Source: Pseudoalteromonas byunsanensis
Lineage (GTDB): Bacteria; Pseudomonadota; Gammaproteobacteria; Enterobacterales; Alteromonadaceae
Direction of reading: 5' to 3'
DNA: 64,000 nt
Assembly (NCBI RefSeq): GCF_001854475.1
Contig: NZ_MNAN01000037.1
Coordinates: 124,001-188,000, forward strand
Shown: positions 35,539 to 44,929 of the stretch, in pieces
How positions within the stretch are numbered: position 1 is the stretch's first letter
How the letters are laid out: every line of letters begins with the position of its first letter
Made by a program: the position numbers and the translations under genes
Notes under the pieces: generated by a model
The model's database searches: none
What the model was told of the DNA's origin: nothing
Seen by the model: the letters and a program-made list of their open reading frames with translations, nothing else

Positions 35539-36129
35539 ATGCACGACGCCCTGTTCTCTTTGCTTTTTATGACACTACTATTGTTCGGCAGCCCCGGTCC
35601 TGCACCTATCTCTTTACTCGCCTCAGGAGCAAACTTTGGATACAAACGAAACTTACCATTTTTGGCTGGTATTCTGACCGGCTTATCACTGGCGATGGTA
35701 TTGGTTAACATTGGATTGTCACAATTGCTGGCAAGTTCGCCACAGCTTTCATCGCTGTTATCCTTGTTATGCGTAGGCTATCTGGTGTATCTAGCCTACA
35801 AACTATACTTCCAAGATGCACAACAGCCAAAAGGTTCTCTACTTCCGAGTTTTTCGCAAGGTGTGTTATTAAATATCATCAACCCAAAAGCATATGCCTC
35901 TTTGATCACGCTGTTTTCTCAATTTGAAATACATGCTGAGCAAAAAACACAGGGCGTAGTTATCACGGCACTAATCTGCATTGCATTGGTCAGTGTTATT
36001 GATGGGTTATGGTTGTTAGCTGGTGCAAAACTTGGCAAGATATTCAAAAGCCGTCAACATATTAAACGGCTTAATGGGATGTGTTCAGTCGCGATTTTAG
36101 TAGTAGCTTCGGTGCTTATCAGTCACTGA
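35539..36129 (+). CDS. LysE/RhtB family exporter
   Basis: This 196-residue inner-membrane protein has about six helices. The N-terminal LLLFGSPGPAPISLLASGANFGYKR is the LysE signature (PGP followed by a glycine-rich loop), and NIINPKAYASLITLF matches the conserved NPK motif in the middle. LysE-family proteins export amino acids or related metabolites. GGAG precedes the ATG by 6 bases. Its 3-prime end overlaps the convergent methyltransferase gene by 11 bases. Confidence 0.88.
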   Translation: MHDALFSLLFMTLLLFGSPGPAPISLLASGANFGYKRNLPFLAGILTGLSLAMVLVNIGLSQLLASSPQLSSLLSLLCVGYLVYLAYKLYFQDAQQPKGSLLPSFSQGVLLNIINPKAYASLITLFSQFEIHAEQKTQGVVITALICIALVSVIDGLWLLAGAKLGKIFKSRQHIKRLNGMCSVAILVVASVLISH

Positions 36130-37333
36130 TCCGCTCTAAAACAGCACCATAAAACCCATCGAATTCACTGTTTATGCCTGGTAACAAGTGTAATTCTTCA
36201 ACCAGCTTAAACTGAGGGTTATTGGCTAAAAAAGCCTGCACCTGCTGCTGGTTTTCACTAGGAAGTATGGAGCATGTCGCATACACCACGCGACCGCTGA
36301 GTTTACACATTTGGCTATAGCGCTGTAAAATTTCACTTTGAAGTGCTATCAACGAATCAATATTATTGTTTTGTATGTGCCATTTAGCGTCAGGGTTACG
36401 ACGAAGCACGCCAGTACCAGAGCAGGGAACATCCAGTAAAACACGATCAAACTTATCTTTTAATCGTTTGATTGTTTTGCTGTTCTTAATTACACGAGTT
36501 TCTAGCATGTGTACACCAGAGCGTTTTGCTCGTTTTTTTAATACATCCAACTTGTGCTGATGAATATCCATCGACAAAACGTAACCTTTATTTTGCATCA
36601 AGGCTGCAATGTGAAGGCTTTTGCCACCAGCACCAGCGCACGCATCAACTACACGTAAACCAGGTTTAAGGTCAAGCAGTGGCGCAATCTGCTGCGAACC
36701 TGCATCTTGCATCTCAAACCAACCTTGTGAAAAAGCCTTTGATTTAAACAGAGGTCCGTATTGTGTCACTTCTAGTGCATTATCGAGCGCCAATGTCTGT
36801 GTAATGATGTTATCTTCATTCAGTGCGTGTTGAACCTTCTGTGACTCTGCTTTTAGCGTGTTAACTCGAAGATAAGTTTTTGCGGGCACATTCAGTCCTT
36901 TAGCCACTAGCGGCCATTGCTCTCCCAGCTCTTGTTGAGCACGGCGCCAGAACCAATCAGGGTAACTATTCACCTGAGCATCACTCGCTTTGGCGAGGTT
37001 CTCTTCAATGGATTGCAAGTTGAGTCCATCCAACTCGGGCCATTGCGGTAGAGTGTGACCCTCAAGTAATTTATATGTGCCCCAAATATGCCAAATTGAT
37101 GACGGTCCTACCTCATCACTCCCACTCAAAGCAAATACTAATTTTCGCCACCAACGAATAATATCGTATGTCTGCGTTACAAAAACGTGCCGTGTTGAAA
37201 GATCCCAATATGGCTGCTCAGCAAGCGATCGCTCTATCACTTTGTCAGCATATTGTTCAGTAAACATAATTTGCTCAAGAGCAATAATTTGCGTTTCTAC
37301 ACATTGACGTTCTGCAAACACAGATGGCCTCAT
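36119..37333 (-). CDS. RsmB/NOP family RNA (cytosine-C5) methyltransferase
   Basis: This 404-residue SAM-dependent enzyme methylates cytosine C5 in rRNA or tRNA. The SAM-binding motif is VVDACAGAGGKSLHIA, motif IV with the catalytic cysteine is LLDVPCSGTGVLRRNPDAKW, and motif VI with the second cysteine is VVYATCSILPSEN. The N-terminal region is shorter than in RsmB and there is no C-terminal PUA-like domain as in RsmF, so the exact E. coli counterpart is unclear. It overlaps the end of the convergent LysE gene. Confidence 0.88.
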   Translation of the reverse strand: MRPSVFAERQCVETQIIALEQIMFTEQYADKVIERSLAEQPYWDLSTRHVFVTQTYDIIRWWRKLVFALSGSDEVGPSSIWHIWGTYKLLEGHTLPQWPELDGLNLQSIEENLAKASDAQVNSYPDWFWRRAQQELGEQWPLVAKGLNVPAKTYLRVNTLKAESQKVQHALNEDNIITQTLALDNALEVTQYGPLFKSKAFSQGWFEMQDAGSQQIAPLLDLKPGLRVVDACAGAGGKSLHIAALMQNKGYVLSMDIHQHKLDVLKKRAKRSGVHMLETRVIKNSKTIKRLKDKFDRVLLDVPCSGTGVLRRNPDAKWHIQNNNIDSLIALQSEILQRYSQMCKLSGRVVYATCSILPSENQQQVQAFLANNPQFKLVEELHLLPGINSEFDGFYGAVLERISD

Positions 37334-37701
37334 ATTCAGGGGAATTATAGGGGCGAATTGTAACTGTTTTTGCTTGTAACAGCGAGAAAATATGACGCAC
37401 TACTGGCGCACTAAAAGGAGGGAGGTAATACCTTGTTAAATTGCTCATATGTTAGTGATTCTAAATCATAGAAAATCCATTACTTTGAAAAAACATCTTT
37501 TCTTACAATTAATTACATCTATTTCATTGTAACAGATAACCATCAGATTAGAATGGTACTTGATCCGGTTTGTATTATGTCATAGCGATTTTATTTGTAT
37601 CTACGCCACGTAGATTCATTTAGTAAATCAACTAAGTTGATATTCTCTAAACCCAAGCCAACCAATAATTAAGTTAAACTAGCCTACTCTACGTTTAACA
37701 C
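37334..37701. other. Intergenic region without gene
   Basis: About 370 bases between the methyltransferase start and the chitinase terminator are AT-rich and free of credible open frames. I see no repeat or structured element beyond the terminator that follows. Confidence 0.5.
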
Positions 37702-37732
37702 AAAGCCGATAGTCACGCACTATCGGCTTTTT
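37702..37732. terminator. Terminator downstream of the chitinase gene
   Basis: AAAGCCGATAGT (37702-37713) pairs perfectly over 12 bases with ACTATCGGCTTT (37719-37730) around CACGC. On the plus strand it runs into five T. On the minus strand three T follow, so it can stop the chitinase transcript, which ends 22 bases earlier. Confidence 0.82.
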
Positions 37733-37753
37733 ACTTTTATGCAATGCTAATGA

Positions 37754-39196
37754 TTACTCAGCGTTTTTTACAAATTTCCATGGCTGTGACGAATCCGGTA
37801 CATCTCCTTTAGTCCACCACTTAGCTTCATAAATCGCGCCTTTATAGCTGGCCTGATCGCCACCAACATAGACTTTACTAGCGTCCCAAGCAGGAACGCC
37901 GCCTACCGGTGGTTCATCAACAGGTGGCTCAAGATTATCCACTACACGTACTTGTGGCCAACTGGCGTGAGATTTATAAAAATTAGTCACACACTTTTCA
38001 TAATCTCCAGGTACAAGCGCCGAATAAGCTGTCTGGTATCCTACTAATTTACATTCAAATGAATAGCCGCCGGGTCTGTCTGAATGGTAAGCCCAGTCCC
38101 CTTCCCAATTAGTGTAAAGTACATCTGTTGCGCCATTGAGGTTAAGACTACCGTACGGTGTTTGTTGCCAGCAGGTGTTCTCTTCATCGCTCTCAATCGG
38201 CACATTGTAATGATGAGATAAACCTTCCCAGTAACGAATACGGTTTACAGGTTGTCCTTTGTTCTTATTTTGTTCGCCACACTCAATACCGCCATTGATA
38301 ACATTGATGGTTGTACCAAAACCATACCCAATCCCAGCATCTAGTTCCTGTTGTGATGGCTTCCAAGTGCGGTCAATTACATGCAACATGGCAGGTTTTG
38401 GTGCTTGTGGAGTTAAGAAAAACCATATCGCTGATGCCAGATTGAGCCAAGAGTCAGCCACAAGTCCCGGGTTGTTTAGCAATACTGTCGCATCGCCGTT
38501 AAACATAACCTCAGAGAAGGCCCCATAGTTAAAATGATAAGATAATTGTTTTGCACCTCGACCAAAATATCCCTGCCCATTTGCGCATGGCCAGCGTCGA
38601 TTTTGCCAGTCATTTTGTCCACAACCAGTAGTATATCCCGGCTGCCCTTCTGACCACCCCATCTCACGAACATGTACTAGTGCCTGCTGCCATTCCTCTA
38701 AACCTTGCGGGTTATCCGACACATTATCCTTGGCTATATGACCACCCGTTTCTTGTGAAAAATGTGCAAATGCAGTCACGATGGACTTTTTACAGATAGC
38801 ATCGGCATCACGGCCATCGGTATAATCGCCACAAAAGGCTGGAAATTTTCCGATAGCACGTAGAAAACGCGTGTAGGTGTATTCAGGCGCAGCCATTTGC
38901 GTGAGGAAATCCCATTGTGCCTGAGGAAAAACTCTTTCAACGCGTTTTACATTGTCAGGGTTCGAACCAAGTCCCGGCGCAATCGCCTCTACAATACTAT
39001 TGTCGCGTGTTTCTAAGGCTTTAGCCCAAGTTGCATACATAGGATTGCTCGTTTTACTTCGCGCTGCTTCGTTGAGCTCAGCTTTTGACACTAAATAGCC
39101 ACCTGGATTTTGCGGATCAGGTTCAATCGTCATAGCACCAGCTGTAGATATTGCCGCTAAGTTCAGTGCAACCACCAAGGGAGTGAGTTTATACAT
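37754..39196 (-). CDS. Secreted GH19 chitinase with C-terminal chitin-binding domain
   Basis: This is a 480-residue exported enzyme. The ATG at 39196 is chosen because AAGGAAG lies just upstream and it opens a clean signal peptide (MYKLTPLVVALNLAAISTAGA); the open frame extends 18 codons further up. The GH19 catalytic domain shows HFSQETGGH with the expected catalytic glutamate at residue 149, and GQGYFGRGAKQLSYHFNYG. A proline-rich linker (EPPVDEPPVGG) leads to a CBM5/12-type domain at about 433-478 (WDASKVYVGGDQASYKG, AKWWTKGDVP). It endo-hydrolyses chitin outside the cell. It is monocistronic. GH19 enzymes are uncommon in bacteria relative to GH18, but known in Gammaproteobacteria and actinomycetes. 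Confidence 0.92.
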   Translation of the reverse strand: MYKLTPLVVALNLAAISTAGAMTIEPDPQNPGGYLVSKAELNEAARSKTSNPMYATWAKALETRDNSIVEAIAPGLGSNPDNVKRVERVFPQAQWDFLTQMAAPEYTYTRFLRAIGKFPAFCGDYTDGRDADAICKKSIVTAFAHFSQETGGHIAKDNVSDNPQGLEEWQQALVHVREMGWSEGQPGYTTGCGQNDWQNRRWPCANGQGYFGRGAKQLSYHFNYGAFSEVMFNGDATVLLNNPGLVADSWLNLASAIWFFLTPQAPKPAMLHVIDRTWKPSQQELDAGIGYGFGTTINVINGGIECGEQNKNKGQPVNRIRYWEGLSHHYNVPIESDEENTCWQQTPYGSLNLNGATDVLYTNWEGDWAYHSDRPGGYSFECKLVGYQTAYSALVPGDYEKCVTNFYKSHASWPQVRVVDNLEPPVDEPPVGGVPAWDASKVYVGGDQASYKGAIYEAKWWTKGDVPDSSQPWKFVKNAE

Positions 39197-39480
39197 GTTA
39201 TTCTTCCTTCCTTTACGTTGTATCAAGTGTGAAACATAAAATTCACACAATTAACTCACAGTATTAATCAGATGACATCGCTGTCAATTACTTTATGTAA
39301 AGGATTGTAACAATCTTCTGTGTATATTTTTCACCCTAACCAATGTCTTTCATTGCTAATTATTTAATAACAAAGTAAAAAACCGTACTGAAAAAAGTTT
39401 CTATGTACCTGCCATTTCATAAAGATTTATTATTAAATTCACAGTAAGGTAATAAGGTTTAAAATAAGCAGGTATCTAAA

Positions 39481-40038
39481 ATGGTCATTACTGAATTACG
39501 CCCAGAGCATCATCAAGCAGTCATCAAACTGGCCAATCAAGTACATGGAGACAACTATCTTGATGCGTCAGGTCTTGAAAAAATGGTGGCAATGGGGACT
39601 AAGTTCGATATTAACGCTTGCTTTGTGGCATTAGACGAGCAAGGTCAGTTGCTAGGTTTTCGAACTAGTTATGCTGCTGAGCAGTGGCCGATTGACAAGT
39701 GGTGCACACCCAAAAGCTGGCCTGTACTCCCTGCTCAAATGGCATACTTCAAATGTATAGCTGTGGCACCAGAGGCACAGGGTCAAGGTATTGGACCAAA
39801 GTTACTACATAAGTCCATCGTTGCACTTAGACAACAAGGCGCACTAGCAGGTATTGCTCATCTATGGATGCAAAGCCCAGGTAATGGCGCGGTGAAATAC
39901 TTTACTAAAGCAGGCGGAGAGCTACTAAAAGTCCATGACGACCGCTGGCTTGAAAACTGTATCAATGACGGTTATGTGTGTACTTTATGTGGTAATGAGT
40001 GTCACTGCCAAGCCGCTGAAATGGTTTTGATGTTTTAA
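39481..40038 (+). CDS. GNAT N-acetyltransferase with C-terminal cysteine cluster
   Basis: This 185-residue cytosolic protein has a GNAT fold: the core strand MAYFKCIAVAPEAQGQGIGPKLL with the QGQGIG acetyl-CoA loop, then GAVKYFTKAGGELL. The last 25 residues are unusual: VCTLCGNECHCQ gives four cysteines spaced C-x2-C-x3-C-x-C plus a histidine, which could bind zinc or an iron-sulfur cluster. The gene is followed after 5 bases by an FAD-dependent oxidoreductase, so the two are an operon. I know no named function for this pair. Confidence 0.8.
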   Translation: MVITELRPEHHQAVIKLANQVHGDNYLDASGLEKMVAMGTKFDINACFVALDEQGQLLGFRTSYAAEQWPIDKWCTPKSWPVLPAQMAYFKCIAVAPEAQGQGIGPKLLHKSIVALRQQGALAGIAHLWMQSPGNGAVKYFTKAGGELLKVHDDRWLENCINDGYVCTLCGNECHCQAAEMVLMF

Positions 40039-40043
40039 TAACA

Positions 40044-41396
40044 ATGAATAAGAAATTTATGAGCAACTCTCTTTACGACCCACTTACACATAAACACTGC
40101 CAATCTTCAGGTTATGCTCCCAGTTACTGGGCCAGTACGATTGATTTACCTAGTGCGAACAGTGCACCAACACGTAGTGAACACTTTGATGTAGCTATCA
40201 TAGGTGGCGGCTTTAGTGGTCTTTTGACAGCCTACTATCTGGCACACGAGCACAGCATTAGTTGTTGTGTTTTAGAGGCTAATCAAGTGGGCTTTGGCGC
40301 GAGTGGCCGTAACGCAGGCTTTGTACTCAAGGGTTCAGGTCGCCTCAGTTACCCACAGATGGCAAAAAAATGGGGGATGGAAACCTGCAAAGGCATTTAT
40401 GATGAATTTAGTGCTGCGGTTAATCGCGTTGAGTCACTTATCGATGAACATGACATACAGTGTCAGAAGCAAGAAAAAGGCTATTTAAAAATCGCCCATA
40501 ACCAAAAAGCCATGCAAGGGTTGCGTGCTCAAGCTGAATTTTTACAGCAACTGGGGGGAGATGCCCAGTTTTTGACAAGTACAGAGCTTGAACAAGGATA
40601 CATGTTTAATCAGCAAGCATATGGGGCAATGCGATTACCTGATGGGTTTGGTATAAACCCTTTAAAACTGTTGCTAGGCTATCGTGAGATGGCAATAAAA
40701 GCCGGAGTGAAGCTATTTGAGAATGCATTAGTTGAGCAGGTTGAAGAAAAAAATAGTCGACACTTTCTGCGTATCGCTGATGTGAATATCACTGCCAATA
40801 CAGTGGTTTATACCGGTAACGCGTACAACAGCAAACAGTCTCATCCATTTATCAATAATCGATATTTACCCATTCTAAGTAGCATTTTGGTGACTCGGCC
40901 ATTAAGTGAACAAGAGCTTGAACAGACTGGATTGAGAACCCATCAGGTAACAATGGACACCCGTACTCTCAAATATTACTACCGTTTGTTACCAGACAAC
41001 CGCATCTTATTTGGTGGCCGCGGTGCTGTTTTCGCTAAAGATCAACACTCTGAGGTGTATCTTAATAATCTCAAACAAGGTTTAGCCGCCTGTTTCCCCT
41101 CCCTAGCCAACATTCAGCATGACTACTACTGGAATGGCTTTATAGCCGCTGCACTTGATGACATGCCCCATGTATGTCTCAAAGATAATATTGGCTATAT
41201 TTTAGGATATTGTGGAGCTGGCGTGTCCTTTAGTGCGCAAGCTGCTTATCGCCTGGCACAGCTGATTGCCAAACAACCCGTCCCAGAATTACCGCTTTAC
41301 CAAACGCCTTTACCGTATCTGCCTTTCCCTCAATTTCGGCGATTTGGACAACTGGCCTACTATCAGTACGCTCATCTGAAAGACCGATTCGGGTAA
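40044..41396 (+). CDS. FAD-dependent amine/amino-acid oxidoreductase (DAO family)
   Basis: This 450-residue cytosolic flavoprotein belongs to the DAO superfamily. The dinucleotide-binding motif FDVAIIGGGFSGLLTAYYLA lies at about residues 48-67, the second FAD contact GFGASGRNAGFV about 30 residues later, and the C-terminal GYCGAGVSFSAQAAYRLAQLI closes the FAD site. This pattern resembles gamma-glutamylputrescine oxidase (PuuB/OrdL) and related amine oxidases. It follows the cysteine-cluster GNAT by 5 bases, so oxidation and acetylation of one amine substrate is plausible but unproven. Alternative ATG codons at residues 1 and 6 are both possible. Confidence 0.8.
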   Translation: MNKKFMSNSLYDPLTHKHCQSSGYAPSYWASTIDLPSANSAPTRSEHFDVAIIGGGFSGLLTAYYLAHEHSISCCVLEANQVGFGASGRNAGFVLKGSGRLSYPQMAKKWGMETCKGIYDEFSAAVNRVESLIDEHDIQCQKQEKGYLKIAHNQKAMQGLRAQAEFLQQLGGDAQFLTSTELEQGYMFNQQAYGAMRLPDGFGINPLKLLLGYREMAIKAGVKLFENALVEQVEEKNSRHFLRIADVNITANTVVYTGNAYNSKQSHPFINNRYLPILSSILVTRPLSEQELEQTGLRTHQVTMDTRTLKYYYRLLPDNRILFGGRGAVFAKDQHSEVYLNNLKQGLAACFPSLANIQHDYYWNGFIAAALDDMPHVCLKDNIGYILGYCGAGVSFSAQAAYRLAQLIAKQPVPELPLYQTPLPYLPFPQFRRFGQLAYYQYAHLKDRFG

Positions 41397-41530
41397 GTAA
41401 GGTTTAGTCAATGTCACGGGAATAGATAAATAAGTTAATAGACCGTACACATTTTTAAAACAAAAGCGTCATCAAGTAGCGCTTAAATATACCTGAATCT
41501 AAAAACACTAAAACAGCAGGTATATAAATT

Positions 41531-41950
41531 ATGAAAACAAAAATCGCTTTAAGCCTTTTGGCAATCGCATCAACTATCACTTTTGCTCAAGTTGAATCAA
41601 CTGAACAATTGGTGCAAAACATTGAGCAAGACGGTGTTGTCACGTTCGACAAAGCCGTTGTAGAAGTCAGTAAAGTAGACGGCGTTTTTGCAACAAGCGC
41701 AACGACTTACTATAGCCCTCGCGTGTGGGTTCGTGGCTATTTAGAATCGTTCTTTGTCAACCCAACAAATGGTAACCAGTTCTGTGAAGAGCGCGGCCAT
41801 AATCAAGAAGTGACCGGCAGTACTATCAAGTGTGGTGAAGATGAGTCTTCATACGCTAACTATGATTGGTATGGCAAAGCTTGGACAAAGAAAAGCACAG
41901 GTAGCAAGAACCAATGTTATCAGTTGTACTCAACTATTAAGTGTCAATAA
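41531..41950 (+). CDS. Small secreted hypothetical protein with four cysteines
   Basis: This is a 139-residue protein with a signal peptide (MKTKIALSLLAIASTITFA|Q). The mature part has a variable acidic N-terminus and a C-terminal region rich in Tyr, Trp and Gly with four cysteines (QFCEE, IKCGED, NQCYQ, IKCQ) that could form two disulfides. No family recognised. It lies 179 bases upstream of the beta-helix gene on the same strand, with a hairpin between them. Confidence 0.6.
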   Translation: MKTKIALSLLAIASTITFAQVESTEQLVQNIEQDGVVTFDKAVVEVSKVDGVFATSATTYYSPRVWVRGYLESFFVNPTNGNQFCEERGHNQEVTGSTIKCGEDESSYANYDWYGKAWTKKSTGSKNQCYQLYSTIKCQ

Positions 41951-41978
41951 TTGCCAAAGCTAGCAAAGATACCAAAGT

Positions 41979-42003
41979 AACGAGAGCGGCCCGCGCTTTC
42001 GTT
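41979..42003 (+). terminator. Hairpin after the small secreted protein gene
   Basis: AACGAGAGCG (41979-41988) pairs with CGCTTTCGTT (41994-42003) with one G-T pair and a five-base loop. There is no clear T run after it, so termination is likely but not certain. Confidence 0.4.
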
Positions 42004-42129
42004 GCTTCAACAAAGATAATACTATTCTCTTAATTTACACATTCCCACCCCATTCATATGCATTAGTACTTGCAACAATTCAATATACCTGTTTAATTAT
42101 TGTGGACAAAAATAAATTAGGGATATTTT

Positions 42130-43323
42130 ATGAAACACTCTTCTTTCGCTCTGTACAGCTTATTAAGCGCTCCGGCATTACTCACAACGTCAGCTTTTGC
42201 TGCGCCAAATGCTAGTAATGAGTGCGACTTTATCGTGCCTTCATCACAGTATTTAATTGACGGAATTGCAATGAACGTCTCTGCTGGAGATACGATTTGT
42301 TTAGCACAGGGAGAGCGTGGCCCAATCAAAATTACCAACGTGATTGGCAGCGAATCACAGCCAGTGCAGATTAGAAATCAAGATGGTGTTGTGACGACTA
42401 ATCCATATGAATACAGCATCGCTATTGAGCGCTCCAAGTGGGTCCGCTTAACGTCTGTCTCTGACAGTCAGTCCGTGCCATTTGGCATTCGCTTAGGAGG
42501 CACACTGAGTGTGGGTAACCTTACGGAACAAATTGAGGTTGATCACATTGAAATATACCGCGCAAGATTTGCAGGGATGCTAATTAAAACAGACCCCAAC
42601 TGTGACTCAGCTACGTGGGCCGAAAACTTCACCATGAATGGCATTAGCATTCATGATAACTACGTGCATCACACACAAGAAGGTGAAGGTATGTATGTGG
42701 GCTACACAGGAAAAAGTAGAACCTTAAGCTGCAATGGTGAAACAACCACTGTCTACCCTCATAAGCTAGAAAATGTTCGCATATATAACAACAAATTAGA
42801 GCACACCGCAGCGGATGGCATTCAGTTAAATTCGGTGCTGGGCAACGCTCAAATTACTGGTAATAAAATCTACCGTACCGGTGTTAGTCCGTTTGCCCCA
42901 GTATGGCAAAACACGGGGATTCAAGTTGGCGGAGATGATGTGGAGATCAGTAACAACCTAATCTATCGAAGTGGTGGTAACGGTATGGTGTTAGACGGGG
43001 ATAACTTAAGAGTACTTAACAACAACGTTATTTATGCAGGTGAGAATGGCATCTTCGCTCGCAATGCGGCACAACAAAACGCTCAGATAAGTGGAGGGTT
43101 GCCTCATGTTTATAAAAACAATCTCTTGGTACAACCTGTTACTTATGGCATCAAGCTATATGCAACCAATACCTCAGCGCCACACATTATCACTGACAAT
43201 ACCATTGAGGATGATGGCGCATTAGACGCAGCCAGCCGTCCAATGACGTTCTCTTTCTTAAATGACCAAGTGGTTAGGGAAGTACACAACAATCACCACT
43301 ATATTGTTGAACAAGTCGACTAG
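42130..43323 (+). CDS. Secreted right-handed parallel beta-helix protein
   Basis: This is a 397-residue exported protein with a signal peptide ending TTSAFA|APN. The body has repeated Asn/Gly/Ile patterns of parallel beta-helix (PbH1) turns: VRIYNNKLEHTAADGIQL, AQITGNKIYRTG, VEISNNLIYRSGGNGMVLD and LRVLNNNVIYAGENGIFA. Such proteins include pectate, alginate and chondroitin lyases (PL6-like and others) and phage-tail-like hydrolases. I cannot identify catalytic residues, so the substrate is open. It ends at a strong terminator. Confidence 0.75.
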   Translation: MKHSSFALYSLLSAPALLTTSAFAAPNASNECDFIVPSSQYLIDGIAMNVSAGDTICLAQGERGPIKITNVIGSESQPVQIRNQDGVVTTNPYEYSIAIERSKWVRLTSVSDSQSVPFGIRLGGTLSVGNLTEQIEVDHIEIYRARFAGMLIKTDPNCDSATWAENFTMNGISIHDNYVHHTQEGEGMYVGYTGKSRTLSCNGETTTVYPHKLENVRIYNNKLEHTAADGIQLNSVLGNAQITGNKIYRTGVSPFAPVWQNTGIQVGGDDVEISNNLIYRSGGNGMVLDGDNLRVLNNNVIYAGENGIFARNAAQQNAQISGGLPHVYKNNLLVQPVTYGIKLYATNTSAPHIITDNTIEDDGALDAASRPMTFSFLNDQVVREVHNNHHYIVEQVD

Positions 43324-43333
43324 TTATTTGTGT

Positions 43334-43365
43334 AACACCGTGGCACTAAATCGCCACGGTGTTTT
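43334..43365. terminator. Rho-independent terminator of the beta-helix gene
   Basis: AACACCGTGGC (43334-43344) pairs perfectly with GCCACGGTGTT (43353-43363), with TTTT at the end. It lies 10 bases after the stop and just before the end of the convergent S41 gene. Confidence 0.88.
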
Positions 43366-43375
43366 ATATCGACCT

Positions 43376-44767
43376 CTAGAGCGAAGCGTTCTCAGCCAGC
43401 TTTGCCAGTTCATCTTTTAGGTGCTTTTTATGATACTCATCTTTGACTTGCGTTAGAGCCATTGATAGCAATTTTCGCGCAGCCACTTTATCACCTCCCT
43501 GTGCTAACGCTTGCGCCCAATAACCGTAAATAAACCCTGAATTTGGAAACTGTTGAGCATTCGCTTCAAGTAATAGTGCAGCTAAGCTAGGCTGTATTTC
43601 GATCACCTCCAGCGCAAGCTCAGTCAGGGCAAACCGATCAAGTTTTAACTCTTTAAAAAGTAATGCTAAATTTGTTAAATAGAGCTGCTTTTGTGCATCA
43701 TCATAAGTAAGGTTAGCGCTGACTTTTTCAAGTAAAGTAAACAGCTTTTGGATGTCTTTTTGCCTTTGTAGCTTTGTGGCTTGCCAACGCACTGCGACTT
43801 GCTTTTTAGCGAGTGAAACAGCCTTGTCGAGAGCCTGTTCGGCATCAACTTTAACGTGAGGCTCGACACCTGTCGTTTCCCAGTTGGTTTTGGTGACAGG
43901 ATTAATCGCTGTGCCAGTGGCTATAAATGCGCTAAACACATCATTGATTGCAAACATATCACCTGGATTTGCAGCGCCACCAGTATACTCTCCTACTAAG
44001 GTTGCTCGATTACGCGTTCTCATGTTGTAACTAAACTCTTCAGCAGCTGAAAAAGTACGCTCACTGGTTAGTATATAAAGCGGAATGTCTGTAAGCTTTT
44101 TACCACCCACGTCACTGAGCACATAAAAATCTTGTGTTTCATCTCCTTCGCGATAATAAAGGCTATTGAGCAACAACTTGTCGGCGAAAAAATAACTACA
44201 AAGATACTGCACAGTATGGGGCGAACCGCCACCGTTTTTACGCACATCTATAATAAGTGCCTCAGAAGATGACAACAGCGTCAGCGCCGCATCCAAATAG
44301 GGCTTGGCGTCATCTAAGACATGAAAGCCATTAAGTTTTAAATATCCAATATTGCCTTCGAGCATACTTGCCTCAATCACTCCTTGAGAACCTATCCCCA
44401 CGGGTGCTGGCATCAATAATTCTTGCTGTAGTCTGGCTTTTGCGCCTACTTTAGAGTCCGTATTTGGGTTCATACGCACTCTTAAATGGCGGTCTTTTGC
44501 TTGTATTTGAAGCCACTTGGTTAGCGCTTTCGCAAAGCTTTCTGGGTTTTGATATTGAGAAAATTTACCCGCATTAAAGTCACTTTGCAGTTTTGCTGAC
44601 ACATTTTTAGCAATATCTTCAAACACATATTCTTCTACTAATATAGAAGATAGTTTGGCGATGGTTTGCTGCTTGGTTTGCTGAGAAAAGTCGCTGGCGA
44701 ATGACACGCTACTAAGCAGGCCGCTTAGTACAACACCACCTAAAATATGAGTTAAGCCTCGTTTCAT
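43376..44767 (-). CDS. Exported S41 family serine peptidase
   Basis: This is a 463-residue protein. The ATG at 44767 (MKRGLTHILGG) is chosen over a GTG two codons upstream because AGGA lies 9 bases before it. A signal peptide is followed by a tail-specific-protease-like N-terminal segment (EEYVFEDIAKNVSAKL) and the S41 core: ALIIDVRKNGGGSPHTVQYL and ILTSERTFSAAEEFSYNM with the expected catalytic serine, then LVGEYTGGAANPG. No PDZ domain is present between the two, so it is of the IRBP-like S41 subgroup. The last 130 residues are helical and TPR-like. Confidence 0.8.
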   Translation of the reverse strand: MKRGLTHILGGVVLSGLLSSVSFASDFSQQTKQQTIAKLSSILVEEYVFEDIAKNVSAKLQSDFNAGKFSQYQNPESFAKALTKWLQIQAKDRHLRVRMNPNTDSKVGAKARLQQELLMPAPVGIGSQGVIEASMLEGNIGYLKLNGFHVLDDAKPYLDAALTLLSSSEALIIDVRKNGGGSPHTVQYLCSYFFADKLLLNSLYYREGDETQDFYVLSDVGGKKLTDIPLYILTSERTFSAAEEFSYNMRTRNRATLVGEYTGGAANPGDMFAINDVFSAFIATGTAINPVTKTNWETTGVEPHVKVDAEQALDKAVSLAKKQVAVRWQATKLQRQKDIQKLFTLLEKVSANLTYDDAQKQLYLTNLALLFKELKLDRFALTELALEVIEIQPSLAALLLEANAQQFPNSGFIYGYWAQALAQGGDKVAARKLLSMALTQVKDEYHKKHLKDELAKLAENASL

Positions 44768-44873
44768 GATCACTTATCCTAAAGTTACTGTCCAAGCATA
44801 ACGTATCGGAAAAACACCATGAGAAATTGTATAAAAGTAAAGTTGAGCAATTTTATTGTTCATGTGCCATGCC

Positions 44874-44910
44874 CACTTACCTCGCTCTTAGATTAAGAGT
44901 AAGGTAAGTG
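44874..44910. terminator. Hairpin after the DUF4386 gene
   Basis: CACTTACCT (44874-44882) pairs with AGGTAAGTG (44902-44910), and inside it CTCTTA (44885-44890) pairs with TAAGAG (44894-44899). It lies 20 bases past the minus-strand stop. There is no T run on the minus strand, so it may be a rho-type or processing structure. Confidence 0.4.
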
Positions 44911-44929
44911 AACGGTGAAATAAATAAAC

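Noticed and set aside
38955..38985. GGGTTCGAACC-type string resembling a tRNA T-arm
   Set aside because: It lies within the chitinase coding sequence and no acceptor, D-arm or anticodon stem can be formed around it.
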